Notes under the pieces: generated by a model | The model's input: the letters and a program-made list of their open reading frames with translations, nothing else | Databases searched by the model: none | Told to the model about the DNA's origin: nothing | Assembly: GCA_016169945.1 (NCBI GenBank) | Contig: JADLSH010000078.1 | Coordinates: forward strand, 248,001 to 312,000 | Length of the DNA: 64,000 nt | Direction of reading: 5' to 3' | Source: Trachythela sp. YZ-2020 | Lineage: Eukaryota; Cnidaria; Anthozoa; Malacalcyonacea; Clavulariidae | Position numbers and translations under genes: made by a program | Shown: piece by piece, positions 45,959-56,249 of the stretch | Layout: every line of letters begins with the position of its first letter | How positions within the stretch are numbered: the first letter of the stretch is position 1

Positions 45959-46400
45959 GTAGCACAGTACGCCAAACACGGAACTCATAGCACTATACCA
46001 GACAAGAGTATATAGTCAGGTATAGGATCCTATTGAAAGCTCGTCAAGCTAGACAATTCAAGTCACTAAACATGAAAACATCCTAAATACTAAACATGAG
46101 ACTCGTATAGCACTATATCAGACAAGAGTATATATTCATGTATATATAAGATCATATTATTCAGGTATAGGATCATGTTAAAAGCTAGAAATTCGAGTTT
46201 AGATAAGTATAGCATAATGCACTAAACGTACTAAACATGAGATTCACAACACTATACCAGACAAGAGTATATATTCAGGTATAGTACCATATTAAAAGCT
46301 AGAAGTTCGAGTTGAGATAAGTATAAATAGCGCTAGACATGACAAGAGTATATTACTATACTCTTGTAGAGGATCATATTAAAACTTTTCTTCGAGACTA
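45959..46400. repeat. Satellite of about 100 bp, right block
   Basis: Continuation of the array at 41715-42146: four to five diverged units with ACTATACCAGACAAGAGTAT and GGATCATATTAAAAGCTAGA. Before insertion of the 42151-45954 element the array would have been continuous over about 870 bp. Confidence 0.85.
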
Positions 46401-47017
46401 GATAAATAACATACTGTAACACTCTAAAAGTACATATATAGTTATAACAATAAAAAACGAACTCACTCGGTTTTAGTGTCCCAGAAATAAGATTAGGAGC
46501 GACAGCGATTTCCCAGGTTCAGAACAGAGGGAGCTTGTACATCTGAGGAAAAAACCAATCTCGTACCGAGAGGAAACTACGTCGGCCGTTCTTGAGTAGG
46601 TAAACATATATTGTTCGTGACTGGGCCATTTATCCCGGGCCATCGCAATGCAAGCGGTCCTCTTCAAAGTGCGGGATTTGTATATGGAAATCTGGATATG
46701 AAAGCTACACCAGCCGTTCTTGTGCAGGGAATAAACAAATATTGTTCACAACTTGACAATTTGTCTCTGATATTGGTGGTTGTACCGCAGCGTAACCGAT
46801 CCTCTTGAACTTCTAACATTCCCCATGGTCTTCCTGAGGTTCGAACCAAGACTTGTTATTCTTTCCATCCTGAAGCCTTATAGCTTTTGCTCACAACGTA
46901 ATCTTTACATGCTTTTTGTTGTTGTTTTTTGTTTTTTTGTGGTACAAGGTTTGATACCTTGAAACAAACTTTGAAAAATTTCACTAGCACTGTTTACACA
47001 CTGAAGGAAATCTTGCG
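46401..47017. other. No gene supported
   Basis: Short frames at 46473-46962 overlap on both strands. GTAAACATATATTGTTCGTGAC and a similar ATAAACAAATATTGTTCAC (46600 and 46730) suggest an internal duplication of about 130 bp. The rest is unassigned. Confidence 0.4.
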
Positions 47018-47025
47018 AATGAGCA

Positions 47026-47476
47026 GTAGTGGTGGGCGATATATCGAAAAAATATCGATAACTTCGATATTTGCAAGTATCGTATCGGTATCGATAAGTA
47101 TTTTCAAGTATCGACAATTTCGATACTTGTCACGTGTTACGCAATTTTGAGTTTTAGTCACTGAACTCTTGCATAACCGGACTGCGATTAACAGGGGGAC
47201 TCATGAGGAGCAATTGGTAGGGGGAGGGTTAATGGGGATATTATTGGTGCATACATTAATACTTTCAACTTGACATTTTTGAACAGAAGCTTACCATTTA
47301 TGTATATACTTGAGTTGAAAAATATCATTTGAGTTGAATTTACTATATTGAAATTTCGGTATACATTCATATACAATTTTGAGTATCGGTATCGAATATC
47401 GTATCGAAACAGTGGTATCGAGGCAAAAGTAACCGGTATCGTATCGAAGTCAAAATTCCCAGTATCGCCCACCACT
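47026..47476. mobile_element. hAT-like MITE, 8 bp TSD
   Basis: The ends are GTAGTGGTGGGCGATA and AGTATCGCCCACCACT, nearly inverted, with a perfect 8 bp TSD AATGAGCA (47018-47025, 47477-47484). The subterminal regions are rich in GTATCG/CGATAC words. At 451 bp with no ORF, it is non-autonomous. The TSD length and AGTGGTGGGCGATA-type tips fit hAT. Confidence 0.85.
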
Positions 47477-47484
47477 AATGAGCA

Positions 47485-48040
47485 GCACACGCATAAACTG
47501 TACCCAAATGCCTTTAGTACAAAGAGGGGCATTGTATGCATGATGGTGACAGCTATCTTTGGGAGAACTCTTTGATTGGTTAGACCCAAGTTTGCATCAG
47601 TTGTTCACATGCTAAGTTTCCAAAGTTCAAGTTCTTATCATATTTTATATTTATTAACAGGACACGAGAATAAACGCCTTGTTCTAACAAGGTACTTGAG
47701 TTTTCCCTGAGCTATAATTGTTGGCGCATGCACTAATTGTGCTGACAGACTGGCAAGGCCTTAGGGCAAATGTAATCTTCTTGAACATATTACATCATTA
47801 ACCGCAATTTTTGGCTTTGCATAAATTTAATATTTAGATATGAATTTAGCAGTTAAAATTGCTGAATGTGAAACCATGGCCTAGCTTAATGCTTTGGAAA
47901 GCATGTATATTTTGACTGAGGCTGAGAAAGTTTTTGTACACTTTATTGCTGAAAAGTAATTACAAGTGTATAATGATAAGATTACAACTATGTTAATAAA
48001 TGTTTTTAAATATGTGGGGTTCTGTAGGAGAAACTTTGCG
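47485..48040. other. No gene seen
   Basis: AT-rich single-copy-looking sequence without a domain or RNA gene that I can support. Confidence 0.45.
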
Positions 48041-48425
48041 ATATAATATTTCACTCGAAAATATATAATATTTCACTCGAAATATCCATCCACCTAAACC
48101 TTCTACATCAATTTCAATCGAGTGAGATGCAGAAAAAAACATCTTGTAATTTACCTTATAACAACCCGCAGTACCCGCTTCTATATATATACATGAACTT
48201 GTGGTTAACGCTTAGCAGCTGGCCTCTGTAGCTCAGTGGTCAGAGCACTGCACCGGAATCGCAGGGCCGCAGATTCAATTCCTGTCGGAGGACTTAGAGT
48301 TGCATTTTTCGCAGCCGTCCCCGTTCAGGTCTAAAATATTGTATATAATATTTCACTCGAAATATCCATCCACCTAAACCTTCTACATCAATTTCAATCG
48401 AGTGAGATGCAGAAAAAAACATCTT
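48041..48425. repeat. 85 bp direct repeats around a SINE
   Basis: A block beginning ATAATATTTCACTCGAAATA and ending GAAAAAAACATCTT occurs at about 48060-48145 and 48342-48425. Each copy carries TTTCACTCGA near its start and TCGAGTGAGA near its end, so it folds back. The tRNA-like SINE lies between. The long duplication is more than a SINE TSD and suggests insertion in a tandem pair or a local duplication. Confidence 0.8.
48222..48341 (+). mobile_element. tRNA-derived SINE
   Basis: It starts with a tRNA-like head (48222-48295). Box A is TAGCTCAGTGG (48229-48239) and box B is GATTCAATTCC (48272-48282), an internal RNA polymerase III promoter. The acceptor stem is partly paired (GCCTCTG with CGGAGGA), but the first pair fails, the anticodon loop lacks T33 and the T stem has a mismatch, so it is not a working tRNA gene. 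A non-tRNA tail (GTTGCATTTTTCGCAG) follows. Confidence 0.75.
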
Positions 48426-48438
48426 ATTGTGGAACAGT

Positions 48439-49029
48439 TTAATCATCGCTTTCTTCGTCATCGTTCCCGTCATTAAAACTGTAGCCTTTTAAAAGTGTTC
48501 TAATGAGAAACGTTCTCTTATCAACAGCTGCTTCTAGAGCTTCTTCTGGATCAAAATCATCGTTTTCGACAAAAGCATTTCTTGTCTGCATTATCTTCCT
48601 ATGTACTGGATCTTTCTTTAGTTGTTTCATCCACAAAAGGCGTTCCATATAGATACTTTCTAGTTCCTTTTGGAGCTTAGGCAGAATGGTAGAGTAAGCT
48701 TTGTCAATAGCAGATTCTTCATCAAGACCACTGTCAATAAAATTATTTTTCATTTCCTCATAAATCGTGTAATTTCTCTGTTTTGCCTCCTCTATCAGTG
48801 GTATCCAAGGATCCTTTTCTTCCTCCTCAGTTTCTGACTCCTCATCTATTGTCGTCAAACTTTCAGACCCATGTGTTGAAGTTGTCGAACCATCATCTTC
48901 GGAATCCATTGTCTGACTATTCATGTCTGACATATCTCTCTCTTGATCCCGTAGTGGACAGTACTCCTTTTCGTGTCTACGCAAATTGAAACCACGGTTA
49001 AATTGCTTTCCGCAAAATTGGCAACTCAT
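48439..49029 (-). CDS. C2H2 acidic protein, intact divergent partner
   Basis: Uninterrupted 196 codons from an ATG at 49029. Residues 2-25 form one C2H2-type finger (CQFCGKQFNRGFNLRRH, then YC). Residues about 33-75 are strongly acidic (ESETEEEEKD). The middle is helical and charged (WIPLIEEAKQRNYTIYEEM, LPKLQKELESIYMERLLWM). The end is acidic again (NDGNDDEESDD). Family unknown. A homologous but decayed 5' end lies at 2386-2258. In both places it faces away from the ATPase-like gene, so the pair probably moves together. A regulatory or DNA-binding role is a guess from the finger and acidic parts. Confidence 0.72.
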   Translation of the reverse strand: MSCQFCGKQFNRGFNLRRHEKEYCPLRDQERDMSDMNSQTMDSEDDGSTTSTHGSESLTTIDEESETEEEEKDPWIPLIEEAKQRNYTIYEEMKNNFIDSGLDEESAIDKAYSTILPKLQKELESIYMERLLWMKQLKKDPVHRKIMQTRNAFVENDDFDPEEALEAAVDKRTFLIRTLLKGYSFNDGNDDEESDD

Positions 49030-49077
49030 TCCGCTAGCACCGACTCTTCAGAAATGACTTGCTTTTCAGCAGCACGG

Positions 49078-49089
49078 CACTTTTATGAG
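49078..49089 (-). promoter_or_regulatory. TATA-like box of C2H2 partner, copy 2
   Basis: The minus strand reads CTCATAAAAGTG about 50 nt upstream of ATG 49029, matching the place of GATATAAAGG in copy 1. Confidence 0.45.
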
Positions 49090-49117
49090 CAGGCGCTTAA
49101 AGCTCTCATAGGCCGAC

Positions 49118-49185
49118 TCCGAGAGAACCCCCAGGGAAGCCCTACAGAACCCCCAGGGAACCCCCAGGGAACCCCCAGGGAACCC
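49118..49185. repeat. Minisatellite in divergent gap
   Basis: Units of AACCCCCAGGG, period 11-12 bp, about five copies with degenerate AACCCTGAGAG-type units following. It fills the same position as the CGACCTCACAT array of copy 1 but is unrelated in sequence. Confidence 0.85.
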
Positions 49186-49314
49186 TGAGAGAACCCTCAT
49201 GGAACCCCGAGAGAACCGCTACAGAATTCCCCCACAATCCTTGCAAACCCTTAAAGCAATGATATCAATAGAACTGAATTTATATTTAAACTTGAATCAT
49301 CTGCAGTAGCAATC

Positions 49315-50570
49315 ATGCCGCGAAGATTTCCTCGGACCTGCCCGATATGCGGACGGCCTAATTTAAAGAACATCAGTACACATCTTTTAAAAGTTCACGG
49401 CTTACCATCCAAGGAGAGACAACACGTTCTTCAGCATACACAGGTGTCGTCATGGCAAAAATCATATCAATCTCCATATGCGGACTCCGAAAGGCCTCAT
49501 ACAACAGGAGAAAAGCGTTCTCCTAAAAGCCAAAGTGCACACTCGTTGCCAGCTAAGAAACCAAAAACAGTACAAACTACAGCATCTTTGACCACCAAAC
49601 CCTATCCGGAATTCAACTTCCGTCATAAATTTTCGCTATTAGTCGTGGTCGTATCGTATCGTGTACGAGGAGCAGAGAAGTTTTCGCATTCTTTGGTGCT
49701 ACAATCAATGGCAAGATCGTTACGACGATTTGAGAAAATCCCTTGGGAAAAGCATCCGGTTTGAGAGAGGTCTGCCAGAGCTGCTGTCCGAGGATCTGAG
49801 TGAGATTAATACCAAATACAACAACATAATCATACTGGATGATCTGATGGCCAAAGCGACAGACAGTCCTGTTGTGGCTCGATTATTTACCCAGGGTCGT
49901 CATAGAAACGCTAGTCTATCCTTTTGCTTCAGAACATGTTTCCTAAGGGGAAATTTAATACAGATATTAGCCGAAATGCCCAATATATTGCTCTCTTACA
50001 AAGTCCTAGTAATAGGAAAAAAATTGGAATTGTTGGAGAACGAATGTTTGATAAGAATAGAGACCAGTTCATGACTGCCTATTACAAAGAGACCGAAAAG
50101 GCGAAAAACCATTTGGATACTTGTTGGTGGATAACAAACCTGACACACCAGCCGATAAGCAAGTTCTTGGAGACCTATTTGGCAGCTGCCATGTTTATCT
50201 CTTCGCCACCCAAACTAACGTGAACAGTGTCGAGCCCACACCGGTCTTCGGCATCGAAACCAAGTCTGGAAGAAAACAACCTAAACTTGCACATCAGCGT
50301 TATATTACCTGGTCGGATGCAACTATCCCGAGTGGCAAAACTACACGCTGCGAACACAGGAGGTCCGTAACATTCGCGAAGGATATGCTATCATAGAGAT
50401 GTATAAGTCATCGCGCAATAGTTTTGATCCTAGCCGTCCTGGTGTCTGCATCAACGACGAACATTATTGGCCTGTCAAAATAAGGCATCAATCTACAGGT
50501 CGTATGAAGTGGGTGAATCTGCACGAAGACGAGCCTATGGTCCGAGCCTTTGTTAAAGAAACCATGGCTA
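49315..50570 (+). pseudogene. Zinc-finger/packaging-ATPase-like P-loop protein, copy 2
   Basis: ATG at 49315 gives the N-terminal finger CPICGRPN, then HLLKVHG, followed by a basic linker with KPKTVQTTASL and the FNFRHKFSLL strand. Relative to copy 1, about 50 nt are missing directly after that strand (about 49646), which removes Walker A entirely. Several frame changes follow (near 49740, 49920, 50060 and 50340), but Walker B (IIILDDLM), the QNMF strand and the C-terminal HYWPVKIRHQ block are still readable. It cannot encode an active ATPase. A LINE tail interrupts or ends it at 50571. Confidence 0.72.
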
Positions 50571-50875
50571 TTATTATTATTATTATTATTATTATATTAA
50601 TTTATATAGCGCAAATTCAACATGCGTTTTCAAATGCGCTTAACATTACATATCTAAAATACTCGAATTATTACAAAATTAAGCTAATTAAAATGCCACA
50701 AAAGGCTATTAAAATCCTAATTCTACATGCACTAATCATGATATGCCTTCTTAAAGAGGTACGTCTTAAGTTTCCGTTTAAAAGCTGTAATACTTTGCTC
50801 CTCCCTAAGTTCCAGTGGTAATTCGCTCCACAATCGTGGAGCCGCACAAGCGAAAGCCCTATCTCCAAGAGTAGT
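50571..50875 (-). mobile_element. 5'-truncated LINE tail
   Basis: On the minus strand: DRAFACAAPRLWSELPLELR, then FKRKLKTYLFKKAY, the C-terminus of a CR1/L2-like ORF2, followed by a 3' UTR and an (AAT)n tail (ATT run at 50572-50596 on the plus strand). It abuts the repeat beginning at 50876. Confidence 0.82.
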
Positions 50876-51398
50876 AGTCTAGGACCTGTATAGGAGTTTG
50901 TATGCGTTTCATTTAGCACAGGCAATCTCAACTGTCTAGGACCTGTATAGGAGTTTGTATGCGTTTCATTTAGCACAGGCAATCTCAACTGTTTTAGGGT
51001 AAAATGACCATGGCGGTCAACATGGCATATGTGCCAAAACCTGAATCCGGGACGAAAGTCCTGAAAATGACCCCGCCCTGAAACGGCAGTGCGGACATAG
51101 CTCTAACTTCCGAAAACCAAAAGCGACAGCCTTTCTGAAGTGCTTATAGTGTTTAGAAGGGTTGCTTTTAGGGGTGGTTATTGGAAGGAAAAATTTGTCT
51201 AAGTATAATATTTTACAAGAAAATGACCATGCACCACCACAGGTCAACTGCTAATTATGCATGAAATAACTAATATACCTTGCAGAGATTAAATTTTCTT
51301 ATTTCCTAACAATTTTTATCATGGGATGAAAAACTATGCTTAATTTAATATAATTATTGTAGATTTCATAAGGATTGACATTGTTTTGTTTAAATATT
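50876..51398 (+). repeat. AGTCTAGG repeat, copy 3
   Basis: Homologous to the terminal repeats at 1065 and 13985 but closer to the copy at 60212. The first 57 bp (TCTAGGACCTGTATAGGAG...) are duplicated in tandem (50878 and 50935). It lies in the plus orientation and is followed at about 51405 by a different repeat family. It is a solo repeat or the left end of another unit; no inverted partner is seen to the right. Confidence 0.8.
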
Positions 51399-51403
51399 TT
51401 TCG

Positions 51404-52680
51404 TTTAGGTCAGATCGAATTGGTGGTTGCAGGTATTCGGATCCTGGAACATGTTTTGGGGACCCTGTCCAGTTGGAACAGCTATTGGGTCTATATTAAG
51501 ATATTTCTTTATGGTTTGAAGTGAGGTGTTGGATAATTAGAGTGGTTTGATGTATGATGAATGGTTTATTGTTTGATAAATGGTGTAATGTTTGATTCGT
51601 GGTGTGAATAATATGAAGATGACATAATGAAAATATAGAACAGTAACATATTGAAAATATAAAACAGTAACATAATGAGATTATAGATATTAACTGTGAT
51701 AAAATGAATTTGTGTGTTGTTTGTGTAGGCAAAACCCGGGTGCAATCATGTGTGGAATGATGCCAAGGTCTGGGTGAATGCCAGTGTGTTTTTGCCACCC
51801 AGACCAAGTCCCATATCGTTTTTTGTTAAAAACTTGGTTATGTTATTATCAGGTTCCGAGCATAACCGGGACAGCACGTTTCTAACCCGCTAGCAGGTCT
51901 TGGAACAACGTGCTTGCATATACATATTGATTTTGGTGGTTTATGAATAAACCATGCCGCGCAAAATATGCGTTGATATTTCGTGCGCAAAAAAATGTGG
52001 AATTGTGTGTGAGAATGGTTTTTATGTGGTACTGGTGATGGGGGTGGTTTATGTAAACTATGTGAAATGTTATAAGTGAGACATTTGATAATAAATACGG
52101 TGAAAAATGAAGTTTACTTACGAGAAGGATTGAGTAGATGTTTTCGTTGCGTAGACGCGAGCGGAAAGAATTTATCAGCGGGGGGTTGAGACGGAAGGAA
52201 AATTTGAGGCCTGTCGGTGAATCTGATTAATGATGCATGTGGGTTGTGACAATTGGTTGTGACAGATGGTGCGACGTGTGTGTGACCTGTGATCGTGACA
52301 GTGGGATCGAGATGTGGACAATGATGAAAATTGTTGTACGAAGTGGAAGCATGGGTTGACAATGTAGTACGTAATGAGTGAATTGTGGTCTGTGTGGTGA
52401 ATGTGGATAATGATGTATGTGGTTTGTGACAGATGGCGTGACGCATGTGTGACATGATGTCGGGACTTTGTTCTGGCTTTTCGTTCTTTGGGAGAGTTGT
52501 GAATGGCGGGTTTGGGTATATTTTGGATGGCAAGAACGGTGTTTTAGGATGCCGATTGGGGGATGTGTTGTAAGATGGACAAGGTGGGTTTCCGATCGGG
52601 GTTCGGGGAGGGTGGATTCGTATAGGGGCTGCCCAGTGAGCGTTCAACGACAAAATTTGTACACCAAGTAGGCATGAAAT
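51404..52680 (+). repeat. Strand-skewed repeat family R, copy 1
   Basis: Begins TTTTTCGTTTAGGTCAGATC. The plus strand is markedly G+T rich, so the complementary strand has long chance frames rich in His, Thr, Ser and Pro. A conserved core at about 51835-51930 has AGCACGTT...AACGTGCT and can form a stem. The family occurs again at 52890-53938 and inverted at 57370-59159. No domain is recognised and no superfamily is assigned. Confidence 0.75.
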
Positions 52681-52889
52681 ATAAGTTGTATCTGTGATTA
52701 TTTACATGAACTATTTATATTGACATGGTGGAGATTATGTTATGTACAAGATTATGTATGTATGTACAGTGCAGACAGGTGAATGTGTGCGTGAGAGAGG
52801 AAGCAATTTGGTGCAGATCATAAACATATTACAAAAAGCAATTTGGTGCAGATGATAAACATATTGAAAACACCTATGTTTATTTATTT

Positions 52890-53938
52890 TTCGTTTAGGT
52901 CAGAATGTTTATTTATTTTTCGTTTAGGTCAGATCGAATTGGTGGTTGCAGGTATTCGGATCCTGGAACATGTTTTGGGGACCCGTCCAGTTGGAACAGC
53001 TATTGGGTCTATATTAAGATATTTCTTTGTGGTTTGAAGTGAGGTGTTGGATAATTATAGTGGTTTGATGTATGATGAATGGTTTATTGTTTGATTCGTG
53101 GTGTGAATAATATGAAGACAACATAATGAAAATATAGAGACAACATAATGAAAATATATAACAGTAACATATTGAAAATATAGAACAGTAACATATTGAA
53201 AATATAGAACAGTAACATGAAGAGATTACGGATATTAACTGTGATGAAATGAATTTGTGTGTTGTTTGTGTAGGCAAAACCCGGGTGCAATCATGTGTGG
53301 AATGATGCCAAGGTCTGGGTGAATGCCAGTGTGTTTTTGCCACCCAGACCAAGTCCCATATCGTTTTCTGTTAAAAACTTGGTTATGTTATCATCAGGTT
53401 CCGAGCATAACCGGGACAGCACGTTTCTAACCCGCTAGCAGGTCTTGGAACAACGTGCTTGCATATACATATTGATTTTGGTGGTTTATGAATAAACCAT
53501 GCCGCGCAAAATATGCGTTGATATTTCGTGCGCAAAAAAATGTGGAATTGTGTGTGAGAATGGTTTTTATGTGGTACTGGTGATGGGGGTGGTTTATATA
53601 AACTATGTGAAATGTTATAAGTGAGACATTTGATAATAAATACGGTGAAAAATGAAGTTTACTTACGAGAAGGATTGAGTAGATGTTTTCGTTGCGTAGA
53701 CGCGAGCGGAAAGAATTTATCAGCGGGGGGTTGAGACGGAAGGAAAATTTGAGGCATGTCGGTGAATCTGATTAATGATGCATGTGGGTTGTGACAATGG
53801 TTGTGACAGATGGTGTGACGTATGTGTGACCTGTGATCGTGGTATCGAGATGTGGACGATGATAACATGTTCCAGGATCCGAATACCTGCAACCACCAAT
53901 TCGATCTGACCTAAACGAAAAATAAATAAACATTGTGA
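52890..53938 (+). repeat. Repeat family R, copy 2 with inverted ends
   Basis: Starts with TTTATTTATTTTTCGTTTAG (after a 29 bp tandem duplication of that start) and ends with its reverse complement, so this copy has 70 bp inverted termini including GGTATTCGGATCCTGGAAC. The interior matches copy 1 from about 51420 to 52330, then stops at the inverted terminus. It behaves like a deletion derivative with TIRs. Confidence 0.78.
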
Positions 53939-54551
53939 TATATTCGCAGGAAAAGGGTAAGCATCAAGAGATCTCCTGGCACACACAAAGTACGATGAGC
54001 CAGCTGGCTCCAGGTTCGCAGCTCCAGTTTCGCGAACCTGGAGCCAGCTCCAGATTGGCTCGAAACTGGAGCTGAGACGACAAGTTTGTAAACAAAGCGT
54101 TTTGGCCGCTTAACCAGTAATGTAAATGAATTTTTTTTGAAAGACCATTTTTACCTGTCATATTTTCTAGTACGTGACCGAAAATGAGAACTTTATTATG
54201 TTTCGTTTGTCCACAGTAGCTTGTGAAAGTTGACTATTTTTTCTGACGAAGGGGCTGGTCAGCGGCCCGATTGATCGTATAGCTTTTTAAAACCTTAATT
54301 TTTTACCTTTATAATGGAAAACTGTAAAATTTGATTCATGACCGTTCTAGAGAAAGTATTCAAATATAATGTCAAGCAATAAGCGTACTTCTACATCGCG
54401 AAACCGCGATAAATAACTCTGGCAAAGTCGAGCCATCTATTTCACGCGCGGCCCGCTTGTATTAATTTCACACTTCCGTGAACACACAACTTTGGTATCG
54501 GTAAATTTGCGTTTTGGAGAAATAACCTATTGAACGTTTAATGATATATTA

Positions 54552-54821
54552 TTATTTATTGCACTTTTTTAAAGAGTAAACGATCGAAACATCTTCCATA
54601 TCTGCAACACACAACGCAAACAAGAACGCGAAAAATGGTGTTAAATTCGGCTCAGATTGCCGAACGTCAAATACGTCTAGCAAAGTACAAATTGTTTCGC
54701 AAAAATTCCTCTTAAACTCGCCTTTCTGCGATTTTTCAAAAGATGACCCTTCTAGATTAATTGTCATTCTACCATATCCTATAGTATTTAAAATTTTAGG
54801 ATGTATATCCAGCATGAACAA
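54552..54821 (-). CDS. Outward-reading arm ORF, left
   Basis: 90 codons on the minus strand: MLDIHPKILNTIGYGRMTIN, then FCETICTLLDVFDVRQSEP, FAFLFALCVADME. The same frame, with mostly conservative changes, is open in the right arm (56250-56603) and partly readable in the older arm remnant at 21498-21660. Because arms may be kept alike by conversion, conservation does not prove coding. No known domain. Confidence 0.35.
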   Translation of the reverse strand: MFMLDIHPKILNTIGYGRMTINLEGSSFEKSQKGEFKRNFCETICTLLDVFDVRQSEPNLTPFFAFLFALCVADMEDVSIVYSLKKCNK

Positions 54822-54965
54822 CTCACGAGAACACTGGCATTCGTGACCGACATGAGAAATCCACTTTCAATAGATGTAATATATTAACGTAATTGACAAC
54901 CAAAACAATCAGTCCATGTGCTTTGGCACGTGATGTCATTTGATAATCTCTGGGGAAAACCCAGT

Positions 54966-56227
54966 GGAAAACCCGTCCGTGCCGCCTATATTCAGATCAG
55001 TGGTCCGTGCACTGTAAAATTATTGCGCATGTCACTACAGGTGCTGGAAAGGAGTTCATTTGTTTCTTAGTCTGTGTTTGATAATTAAAAGGTTTTTATC
55101 ATCAAGGGATTTATTTTGTAACAAAGATTATAGTAAATATTGTTTATTGGCTATTGCTGATTGTTCGGAATTAACTTTTGAAATCTTACGAGAATGCGTC
55201 CGCCGAGATTAATTAGGGTATGCTTACTGCTACTAGGGACACCCTAACTCCTACATTCCTATATGGGACAGGCAAAATGACAGTTTGGGGGAATAGGAGT
55301 CGGCCATAGAAAAAAGATACTAGATAGATCAGGATACTAAATGTCAAAAGTTTCCGGGAGCGTGCCCTAACCCCCAAGCTATTCAAGACCTATAGAATGA
55401 CAACGCAGACCACACAGTTAGGTTCAAATTCGTAACTGCTGCTCAAATAGATCTGGCACATCTTGAGCAAGATATTACAACATAGTTACAGCTTGTTCTA
55501 TCTGTTGCTAGGTATAACTTGAAAATATATTTACAGTAGTAAAAGTCAGCTGGCAATGATCACAAAACGTTTTGCTAACAAAAACGAGATTTTAAGGTTC
55601 CATGTACTTTGGATTTTTAGGAGAGGTTAGAGGGGGTCTTATGAAAAATATCATTATTTAGGGGTGGGAAAAGTTTATCATGGGGATGGACCATGCCAAA
55701 GATTTAAGAGAGCTCACTAAATTTCAACCCCTCCCAGATAAGAAATGAACCCTTAATAGCCTTGGTTATATAGTAGAGTTACTCTCGTGAGCACTCTGTT
55801 TACGCAATAGGATGTCCTTTGTTATAGGTTTGCGTAGGCCTGCAGAAACCACTAACGAAACACAAGTCGCACGAAGTGAAAATGGTCTGATAAAATAATC
55901 TTGGCTTTTTATTATGCTTACCACTCTGAGGTGGACGGAAAGCCTTAACAGGGTTTACAACCCAATTGAGAAAGGTTCCAAGGGTTAGTTAGTTAAGGTT
56001 AGTGCCTTGGGGTTAGTTTTTAGTGATGGAGGAAAACCGGAGTACCTGAAGAAAAACCCTCGAAGCACAGGAGAGAACCAACCAATCTCAACTTACACGA
56101 GTTAATCAAGCACACTGACATTTGAGTTCATTTCGATTCAGCTAAGACGGCTATATGATCTATTTCAGCATACATGTATGCAAGCTTGTTCCTAAAGTTG
56201 TACTAAAATCAACTTGTTTACTTGATA
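54966..56227. other. Interior of compact TIR element
   Basis: No ORF of note. Near 56025-56075 is GGAGGAAAACCGGAGTACC followed by AAAAACCCTCGAAGCACAGG, a word string that I recall as recurrent in many animal genomes, probably a fragment of an old mobile element. The rest has no repeats that I can see. Confidence 0.45.
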
Positions 56228-56249
56228 CGGTTTTCCCAGAGATTATCAA

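Noticed and set aside
44793..45965. Several 60-75 codon ORFs in the TTAA elements
   Set aside because: They overlap TIRs and internal duplications, have no domain, and are not conserved between the two 137 bp repeats.
48222..48295. Functional tRNA gene
   Set aside because: A and B boxes are good, but the loop lacks T33, the first acceptor pair fails, and a SINE-type tail follows. Called a SINE head.
52114..52653. 179-codon minus-strand ORF rich in His, Thr, Ser, Pro
   Set aside because: It lies in a G+T-skewed repeat. Similar frames open in several registers in each copy, with no conserved reading frame or domain.
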